NCBI GenBank assembly: GCA_963751165.1
Contig: CAVVTP010000019.1
Location: 124,001-188,000, forward strand
Direction: 5' to 3'
DNA length: 64,000 nt
From: Roseiarcus sp963751165
GTDB lineage: Bacteria > Pseudomonadota > Alphaproteobacteria > Rhizobiales > Beijerinckiaceae
Shown here: positions 56,885 to 64,000 of the stretch, in pieces
Layout: each line of letters starts with the position of its first letter
Numbering within the stretch: the first letter of the stretch is position 1
Position numbers and translations under genes: made by a program
The notes under the pieces: generated by a model
Seen by the model: only the letters and a program-made list of their open reading frames with translations
Database searches by the model: none
Told to the model about the DNA's origin: nothing

Positions 56885-58131
56885 ATGAGCGACATCGGAA
56901 GCGAGGCCTATACCGCGTTCCATGGCCACGTTTTCCTGGGCGCGGGCCACGAAAAAAGCGAGCGGAGGACCTGGGCCGTCATCTGGCTCTGCGCCGCCAT
57001 GATGCTCGCCGAGATCGTCGGCGGTTGGCTGTTCGGCTCGATCGCGCTGATTGCCGACGGCCTTCACATGAGCACGCACGCCGGCGCCCTGCTGCTGGCG
57101 GCGCTGGCCTACAGCTTCGCGCGCCGATACGCGAACGACCCACGTTTCACCTTCGGCACCGGCAAGCTCGGTGATCTGGCCGGCTTCACCAGCGCGATCG
57201 TCCTTTCTTTGATCGCGCTTCTGATCGGCTACGAGGCGGTGAGCCGCTTGTTCGCGCCCGCGCCGATACGATTTGCCGAGGCAATTCCGATCGCGGTCTT
57301 CGGCCTCGTCGTCAATGTTGCGAGCGCCGCACTCCTAAGCGGCGGCGGGCATCGGGGCCACAGCCACGGCAACAACCATGGACCGTCTCGCACGGGGCGT
57401 GGGCACGACGGGTCGAAGCGGATCGCCACCAGGGACGGCGAGGCCGTCCTCGACGTGTTCGAGGACGGCGTCCCGCCGCGGTTCCGTCTCAGCCGCCAAT
57501 CCGGCCCGGTCGTGTCCGCTTCCGCCGCGTCCGTCGAGACAGTGCGGCCGGACGGCGCGCGGCAGGTCTTCTCCTTCACCGACCGTGGCGCATTCCTGGA
57601 ATCGATCCAGGAGATTCCGGAGCCGCACGCCTTCAACGTCAACGTCACCATCGACGGCGAGGTGTATCCGGTCGTTTTTGAGAAGCATGAGCACGCGCTT
57701 GGTCCGCCGGCGCGCGACAACAACATGCGCGCCGCCATCATCCATGTCATGGCGGACGCCACCGTCTCGGTGATGGTCATCGTCGGACTGAGCCTTGCGG
57801 GGCTGTTCGGTTGGTCCTGGATGGACCCAGCCGCCGCAATCGTCGGTGCGTTCGTCATCGCGAGCTGGTCGGCTGCGCTGATCCGGGACACTTGCGCCAT
57901 CCTGCTCGACATGAACCCCGACTGCCGGATGGCAGACAATCTGCGGTGCGCAATCGAAGGCGAGGGAGACCGCATAGCCGATCTGCATCTTTGGCGGCTC
58001 GGGCCCGGCCATCTCGGCGCGATCGTGTCGGTCGTCACGCGAACCGCGCGCAGCGAGGCCGACTACCGTGCAAACTGGCGCGCTTCCCCTCTCTCTCGCA
58101 TGTGACGATCGAGGTCAGGCGCGCGGCGTAA
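56885..58131 (+). CDS. dmeF: CDF-family metal exporter (DmeF-like), late frameshift
   Basis: About 415-residue cation-diffusion-facilitator. Hydrophobic helices carry the metal motifs SIALIADGLHMSTHAGAL and IIHVMADATVSVMVIVGLSL. A cytoplasmic His-rich loop (GGGHRGHSHGNNHG) and a long insertion (about residues 175-275) lie between helices. The C-terminal domain has IADLHLWRLGPGHLGAIVSV. The frame changes near 58075; the shifted end is LARFPSLSHVTIEVRRAA with stop at 58131. DmeF-type proteins export Co and Ni. Preceded by a candidate operator and regulator stub. Confidence 0.88.
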
Positions 58132-58256
58132 GGGCTCGAAAGTCGTGGCGAGGTCGGCGCCGAATTGCCGCGCGTCTGGATGCACTCCGTCTGGAAATAA
58201 GTTATTGTCGGGCGAAGTTCTGGCGTCGAAATCGGAGCGGTCCGGAAGGCGAGGCG

Positions 58257-58664
58257 ATGGAGACGAAATTTCCGCGCTATTGGATGTGGTCGGAAGCGTT
58301 CGAGATGCTCGCGCGAGCAGAGCAGATGCATCGGCAGTTCTTCCGGCCGGCGGCTTCGCCCTCCCGGGTCGCATGGGAGCCGCCGGTGGATGTGCTCGAG
58401 ACGGACCGCGCGGTACTTGTGTTCGTCGCGTTGCCTGGGGTCGACCTCGAGGAGGTCAAAGCGCTAATTGACGCGGGAGAGCTGATCATTTCGGGGAGCC
58501 GCACGTATCCGGCAGAGATGCAGACCGCGATCATTCACCGGCTTGAGCTTCCGCAGGGCCGCTTCGAGCGCCATGTCGCTCTTCCCGCGGGACGCTACAG
58601 CGCCATTCATCGATCCGAATCGAACGGCTGCCTGCTGGTCACGCTGCAGAAGGCGGAGACCTAG
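58257..58664 (+). CDS. Hsp20-family small heat-shock protein
   Basis: 135-residue protein with a central alpha-crystallin domain: WEPPVDVLETDRAVLVFVAL, PGVDLEEVKALIDAGELIIS and FERHVALPAGRY. The C-terminal IXI motif is not obvious. It acts as an ATP-independent holdase. ATG at 58257 follows GGCGAGGCG. The lon ATG lies 2 bases after its stop, so chaperone and protease are coupled. No clear RpoH promoter was seen. Confidence 0.9.
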   Translation: METKFPRYWMWSEAFEMLARAEQMHRQFFRPAASPSRVAWEPPVDVLETDRAVLVFVALPGVDLEEVKALIDAGELIISGSRTYPAEMQTAIIHRLELPQGRFERHVALPAGRYSAIHRSESNGCLLVTLQKAET

Positions 58665-58665
58665 A

Positions 58666-61120
58666 ATGGCTGAGCCTACGTCCGGGAACGCATCCGAAGA
58701 GAGCCGCCAGGAGCCGCAATCGCCGCCGTTGCCGCCGGATTCGCTCATCATTGTGCCCGTTCGCGGCATGGTGCTGTTTCCGGGGACGGTGTTGCCGATT
58801 GCGCTCGCCCGTCCCCGCTCGGTTATGGCGGCGCAGAGAGCGGTCAGGGAGCAGAAGCCGGTCGGAATTGTGATGCAGCGCAACGCCGATGTCGAAGATC
58901 CCCTTCCCGTCGATCTGCACCGGATGGGAACGGTTGCCAATATCGTTCGCTACATCACCGCGCCGGACGGGACACATCATCTCGTGTGCCAGGGGGAGCA
59001 GCGGTTTCGAGTTCGTCGAATATCTGACTGGCTGGCCGTTCTTCGTCGCCGAGACAGTGAGCATTCCGGAGCCCGCGCCATCGTCTGACCAGATCGAGGC
59101 CCGCTTTATCAACCTGAAGAGGCAGGCGGTCGAGGCCGTGCAGCTCCTGCCGCAGGCGCCAAATGAGTTGCTCATGACGATCCAGGGGATCGATTCGCCG
59201 GGCGCGCTCGCCGACCTGGTGGCGACGTTCATGGATGCGCCGCCTGATGAGAAGCAGGAGATCCTCGAGACGATCGATATCGGGGCCCGGCTGGAGCGAG
59301 TGTCGCGGCTCCTCGCGCACCGGATCGAGGTTCTTCGACTGTCGCAGGAGATCGGCCGCGAAACCAAAGCGTCGCTCGATGCGCGTAACCGCGAGGTCCT
59401 GCTGCGCGAGCAGATGGCGGCCATTCAGCGCCAGCTCGGCGAGACGGACGAGGGAAAGTCCGCCGAAATCGCCGAACTCGAAAAGGCGATCAGCAACGCG
59501 AAAATGCCCAAAGAAGTCGAAGACCAGGCCCGTAAGGAGTTGCGCCGCCTGCAGCGCATGCCGGAAGCCGCCGGCGAATATGGGATGGTGCGGACCTATC
59601 TCGACTGGCTGGTCGATTTGCCCTGGGCCCTTCCCGAGGAAGCGCCAATCGACATCGCCGCGGCGCGCCGCATCCTCGACGAGGACCACTTCGGTCTCGA
59701 GAAAATCAAGCGCCGGATCATCGAGTATCTGGCCGTCCGCAAGCTGGCGCCGGGAGGCAAGGCGCCGATCCTTTGCTTCGTCGGCCCTCCGGGCGTCGGC
59801 AAGACGTCGCTCGGTCAGTCGATCGCGCGCGCGATGACCCGCAAGTTCGTACGCGTGAGTCTCGGCGGGGTGCATGACGAGGCGGAGATTCGCGGACACC
59901 GGCGAACCTATATCGGCGCTCTGCCCGGCAACATCATCCAGGCGATCCGCAAAGCCGGCGCCCGCGACTGCGTCATGATGCTGGATGAGATCGACAAGCT
60001 CGGCGCTGGCATTCAGGGCGATCCCGCCTCGGCTCTGCTCGAAGTGTTGGACCCCGAACAGAACAGCACCTTCCGCGATAATTACCTCGCCGTGCCGTTT
60101 GACCTCAGCCACGTCGTATTCATCACGACCGCGAATATGCTCGACACCATCCCCGGGCCGCTTCGCGACCGGATGGAGATCATCACTCTCGCCGGGTATA
60201 CGGCCAGCGAGAAGCTGCAAATCGCCCGCCGTTATCTCGTTCCGCGTCAGGTGGAGGCCAATGGCCTTAAGCCGGCCCAGGTCAAGGTTGCCGACGACGC
60301 GCTGCGGGCGGTCATTCAGTATTATACGCGCGAGGCCGGTGTTCGAAGCCTCGAGCGCGAGATCGGAAGAATGCTGCGTCGGACGGCAATGCGAATCGCC
60401 GAAGGCGAGCGCGGACCATTCGCGATATCACCCGAAGATCTTCAGCTCCTTCTCGGCGCGCCGCCATTCGAGGACGAGGTCGCGATGCGCACCAGCGTGC
60501 CTGGCGTTGCGACAGGCCTCGCCTGGACTCCGGTCGGCGGCGACATTCTGTTCATCGAGGCGACCACCATTCCCGGAAGCGGCCGGCTGATTCTTACAGG
60601 TCAGCTCGGCGAGGTGATGCGGGAAAGCGCGCAGGCGGCGCTCAGCATCGTCAAGAATCGCGCTGCCTCATTCGGCATCGATCCCAATCGTTTCGAAAAG
60701 ATCGATATCCACATTCATGTTCCGGCAGGCGCCACGCCAAAGGACGGTCCTAGCGCGGGCGTCGCGATGTTCATGGCGCTCGTTTCACTTATGACCGATC
60801 GCACGGTGCGCAGCGACACGGCTATGACCGGCGAGATAAGCTTGCGTGGACTGGTGCTCCCGGTCGGCGGCATCAAGGAGAAAGTCGTTGCGGCGCATAG
60901 GGCCGGAATCAAGCGCGTTATGCTACCGGCGCGCAACCGGAAGGACTTTGAAGACATCCCCGAAGAGGTGCGCCAGCAATTGACGTTCATCTGGCTCGAA
61001 CGGGTGGACGAAGCTGTGTCTGCGGCGCTTGAGTTGGCCAACGCATCGAACGCTCCTGCCACTGAACGCGTGGTCGACCATGCTGCCGTTTCCGGTTCTG
61101 CGGCATCGGCGGCTACGTAG
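58666..61120 (+). CDS. lon: ATP-dependent Lon protease, one frameshift
   Basis: About 818-residue AAA+ serine protease. The substrate-binding N-domain is LIIVPVRGMVLFPGTVLPIA. The frame changes near 59014 (CQGEQRFRV then VEYLTGWPFF). Walker A is CFVGPPGVGKTSLGQSIARA, Walker B MMLDEIDKLGAG, sensor ITTANMLDTIPGPLRDRME, and the protease has catalytic Ser in KDGPSAGVAMFMA and Lys in GGIKEKVVAAHRAGIKRVML (given as GIKEKVVAAHRAG). All key residues are present. Cotranscribed with hsp20. Possibly a second, accessory Lon. Confidence 0.93.
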
Positions 61121-61508
61121 GTTTTCCAGTTTTCCATAATATTGCCCCAAACAATCCACGGCTAAAGGCCGCCCGTAAGCTGGGAAGTTCCATTCTGTGG
61201 TAGGTTGGCCGGGAAAACGTTCGCGCGGCAGTTGCAGCCGGGCGAGGAAAGGGGCATCTTCCAAAAAACCGAGCCTTGGTGGGGCGTCGGATTGAGATGG
61301 ACGGCGGGATTGTGGGCTTGTCCCCGGCCCGGCGCGAAAGCGCGTCTCGCTGTTCAGTCGGTGGTCGCTCATTCCCAGCCCGCGCGACCCCGGCAGGTGG
61401 CGGCAGGTCTTGCGAATCCCCCGAAGGATCTGCCGCCACTCAATGCCGCGGGTTCAAAGGGCCGCAAGGGCCTTCGACCCGGACGACGATGGGTCGCAAT
61501 TGACCTGG
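61121..61508. other. 388 bases between lon and CHAD gene
   Basis: Open frames here are Arg/Pro-rich without family resemblance. No promoter, terminator or RNA was recognised. Confidence 0.4.
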
Positions 61509-62428
61509 TTACCCGCTGACGGATGGAGATGGCCGTTTTGCCTGGTCGTGAGCATTCGGTTCGCCGGCCTCGGGCATCGCCATGGGCTGGAGAAGATAGT
61601 CCGAAAGCCGCTCGGCGAACGCGTCGGGCCTGTCGCTGAACAGGCGTCCGAACCAGGTTTCGGCGCGACGCCGCAGTTTCTTCTGCCTCGCCGCTATTTG
61701 CGCCATCAGTTCCCCCAGCGCTTCGTGCGTCAGGGCAGCGTGTTCGGCTGCGAAAGTTGAGAGCACGTGGAGATCGTTGAAGTCGCCGAGCGTGTCGCGC
61801 AGCGCACTCAGCTCTTCCGACTGAGCGTTGAGCGCCGCCGGTGAGGCGGAAGAAAGCGCCGCGAGTTGGTATTGAAGGTCGACCACGCGAGCGCGCAGGG
61901 CGTGCAGCGCCGCAGGGTCGTCGCTCCGGAGCGCAATCTTACCGCGGCGGCGCGCCTGCCGGTAGGTGCGCGCAACAGCCTTCACGATTTCGTCGTTGCC
62001 CAAGCGGGTCAATTGCCAGGACTCCTGCCACTTGACGATGGCGTTGAGCTGGGTGCGGGAGGCGCTCGTCGCAAAGCCGCTGTGCGCGCGGCTCGCCGCC
62101 GCGCGCTTGCGCTCGATTGTCTCGACGAGCTGCGCGGCGATTTCCGGGGGCGGTGCCAATCGGGCGAGGCGGGCCTCGACACGTCGCGGTCGCGGATGTG
62201 GCCGACCCGTCGACGCACGACGGCGAGCGCGGCGATGGTGACGCGGGCGGGCTCCCCGAGAGACGGCAGGAAGAGCCGGGCGATGGCGCGCGCCTCCTTA
62301 AGCGTCCTTCGGACGCCGTACACGCGTTCCCGCGCCTGCTCGCCGGGGCCCGGGAACTGGCGCGCCGCCGAGGCGACGGAGTTGAGGAGGAGCTTGCGGC
62401 AATAGAGCGGCCAGTCGTCGCCGAGCAT
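61509..62428 (-). CDS. CHAD-domain protein, one frameshift
   Basis: About 306-residue helical protein with the conserved histidine alpha-helical (CHAD) domain: RERVYGVRRTLKEARAIARL near the start, with the metal/polyphosphate-binding basic residues. The frame changes near 62175 (GHIRDRD then IAAQLVETIERKRA). The second part has LRDTLGDFNDLHVLSTFAAE with the conserved DFNDLHV motif and KKLRRRAETWFGRLFSDRPD. CHAD proteins bind polyphosphate. Usually paired with CYTH; no CYTH domain is present. Upstream on the same strand is the acyl-CoA synthetase. Confidence 0.85.
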
Positions 62429-62443
62429 GCGCTACCCCGAGCC

Positions 62444-64000
62444 CTAACGGAGCTGTTTTGCCTGCTCCCGTAGCGCGAACTTCTGCACCTTGCCGGTCGA
62501 GGTCTTCGGGATTTCGGCAAAGACGATCGTGCGTGGGCACTTGTAGCGCGCGAGCCGGACGCGGCACCATTCAATCAGTTCGTCAGCGGTAGCGGGGTGG
62601 CCTGGCTTCATCTCGACGAAGGCGCAGGGCGTCTCGCCCCATTTCTCGTCCGGTCGCGCCACGACCGCGGCGAGTTGCACGCCCGGATGCTCGAAAAGCG
62701 CGTCCTCGACCTCGATCGACGAGATGTTTTCGCCGCCCGAAATGATGATGTCCTTCGACCGGTCCAGCAGCTGCACGTAGCCGTCCGAATGCTTCACTCC
62801 CAGGTCACCCGAATGGAACCAGCCTCCGGCAAAGGCTTTGTCGGTCCCGGGCTTGTTCTTGAGATAGCCCTTCATCACGACGTTGCCGCGGAACATCACC
62901 TCTCCCATGGTTTGCCCGTCAGCGGGAACCGGCTCCATCGTATTGGGGCTCAGGACGTCAAGCGCCTCGAGCGCATGATAACGCACACCCTGCCGCGCCT
63001 TGAGATGCGCCTGCGTCTCGGGGTCGAGCACGTTCCACTCGTCCTTCCAGTCGTTGACGACCGCCGGTCCATAAACCTCTGTCAGGCCGTAAAGATGGGT
63101 GACCTCGAACCCCGCCTCGCTCATCGCCTTGAGCACAGCGGCCGGAGGAGGCGCCGCGGCTGTGAAGAAGCGCACGAGATGCGGCAGCGGCTTCTTCTCC
63201 TCGGAGCTCGCGTTCAGAAGCACCGACATGACGATCGGCGCGCCGCAGAGATGAGTCACCCGGTGACCGGCCATCAGGTCGTAGAGCGCCTTGGCGCGCA
63301 CTTGCCTCAGGCAGACATGCGTTCCAGCCTTGACACTGATCGACCAGGGGAAGCACCAGCCGTTGCAATGGAACATCGGCAGTGTCCACAAATAGACTGG
63401 ATGGCGGCCCATGTCGCCAGTGACGACATTGCCCATCGCCAGCAGATTGGCGCCGCGGTGGTGATAGACGACGCCCTTGGGGTCGCCGGTCGTCCCTGAG
63501 GTGTAGTTTAGGGAAATCGCATCCCATTCGTCGAGAGGCGCCCTGCGCTGATAGGTCTCGTCGCCTTCGGCGACCAGCGCCTCGTAATCAACTAAGCCGA
63601 TCCGTTCGCTCGGTCCATCGTATTCCGGATCGTCGTAGTCGACGACGAGCGGGCGGCCCTTGACGAGTTCGAGGGCGGCCGCCATGACGCCGGCAAATTC
63701 GCGGTCGACGATTAGCGCCTTCGCTTCCCCATGGTCCAGCATGAAGGCGAGTGCCGCCGGGTCGAGTTTGGTGTTCAGCGTATTGAGCACTGCGCCGCAC
63801 ATCGGAACGCCGTAGTGGCACTCGAGCATAGCGGGCGTATTGGCGAGCATGACCGCGATCGTGTCGCCGCGCACGATCCCCCGCTTTGCCAGTGCGGAAG
63901 CGAGCTTCTTCGAGCGGGCGTGGAAGTTGCGGTAGTTTCGCTTCAGCGATCCGTGGACGATCGCGATCCTGTCCGGGAACACCTCCGCCGCGCGTTCTAG
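62444..64000 (-). CDS. AMP-dependent acyl-CoA synthetase, cut by the window edge
   Basis: At least 518 residues; the frame continues past the right edge as LERAAEVFPDRIAIV, so the N-terminus is outside. Motifs are LNYTSGTTGDPKGVVYHHRG, LYGLTEVYGPAVV, GWFHSGDLGVKHSDGYVQLL, DRSKDIIISGGENISSIEVE and the catalytic Lys in PKTSTGKVQKFAL. It matches medium/long-chain fatty-acid or dimethylsulfoniopropionate-type CoA ligases. Substrate cannot be set. Different from the broken synthetase at 990-2638. Confidence 0.93.
   Translation of the reverse strand, partial: LERAAEVFPDRIAIVHGSLKRNYRNFHARSKKLASALAKRGIVRGDTIAVMLANTPAMLECHYGVPMCGAVLNTLNTKLDPAALAFMLDHGEAKALIVDREFAGVMAAALELVKGRPLVVDYDDPEYDGPSERIGLVDYEALVAEGDETYQRRAPLDEWDAISLNYTSGTTGDPKGVVYHHRGANLLAMGNVVTGDMGRHPVYLWTLPMFHCNGWCFPWSISVKAGTHVCLRQVRAKALYDLMAGHRVTHLCGAPIVMSVLLNASSEEKKPLPHLVRFFTAAAPPPAAVLKAMSEAGFEVTHLYGLTEVYGPAVVNDWKDEWNVLDPETQAHLKARQGVRYHALEALDVLSPNTMEPVPADGQTMGEVMFRGNVVMKGYLKNKPGTDKAFAGGWFHSGDLGVKHSDGYVQLLDRSKDIIISGGENISSIEVEDALFEHPGVQLAAVVARPDEKWGETPCAFVEMKPGHPATADELIEWCRVRLARYKCPRTIVFAEIPKTSTGKVQKFALREQAKQLR

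Noticed and set aside
61205..61519. 104-codon ORF after lon
   Set aside because: Pro/Arg-rich, no homology, runs into the CHAD gene end.

Overview
The window is GC-rich chromosomal DNA of an alphaproteobacterium, most likely a Hyphomicrobiales (Rhizobiales) member. The evidence is the flaF-flbT pair, the motA-fliM-fliN-fliG-flhB flagellar order, a 6S RNA next to the 5-formyltetrahydrofolate cyclo-ligase gene, an IolC-DUF2090 fusion, and IS1182 and ISAzo13 relics. I cannot place it in a genus. No tRNA, rRNA or CRISPR array was seen.

Layout. Positions 1-3.5 kb hold two paralogous GxSxG alpha/beta hydrolases flanking a broken acyl-CoA synthetase gene. At 3.8-6.5 kb are pckA, an IS1182 relic, and a perfect CRP-type palindrome upstream of a small ORF. 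At 6.6-8.8 kb are a PhoR-like kinase without membrane helices and a YbhN-type membrane protein. At 8.8-16.4 kb is a myo-inositol catabolism cluster: iolG divergent from an SDR gene, then iolC-DUF2090, iolD, iolE and iolB. At 16.5-18.45 kb is a patch of relics (ISAzo13 transposase, EAL domain, sugar ABC ATPase). At 18.45-25.5 kb are WD40 and CobW-type genes, an SH3 protein, a YkgJ-type Cys-cluster protein, an SDR and a cupin, then a sensor-kinase relic, 6S RNA, the cyclo-ligase gene and a decayed ymdB. At 25.5-36.2 kb are a HAD phosphatase, efp divergent from epmA-recQ-mutM, leuB, secA and prmC. At 36.5-55.9 kb is a flagellar cluster of about 25 genes: the fliI export ATPase, the motA stator, the fliM/fliN/fliG switch, the flhB/fliP/fliQ export gate, rod, rings, hook, hook-associated proteins, and the flagellin regulators flaF and flbT. 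At 56-64 kb are a PEBP-family protein, a CDF metal exporter with a metalloregulator-like operator and a stub of its regulator, hsp20-lon, a CHAD protein and an edge-truncated acyl-CoA synthetase.

How the parts work together. The iol genes would take myo-inositol through 2-keto-inositol to 2-deoxy-5-keto-gluconate 6-phosphate; the final iolA step is not in the window. EpmA would modify the neighbouring EF-P. The flagellar genes cover most of the basal body, but flhA, fliR, fliF, motB and flagellin lie outside.

Main caution: about fourteen well-conserved genes carry one or a few frame disruptions while both halves match their family well. This looks more like uncorrected sequencing indels than gene death. 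Those genes are given as one CDS with the break noted. Loci with many breaks or missing segments (ymdB, the IS genes, EAL and ABC fragments) are called pseudogenes.

No clearly new multi-gene system was found. The best leads are the CDF operator with its regulator stub, the CRP-type site, the membrane-less kinase coupled to YbhN, and the conserved unnamed flagellar-locus genes.
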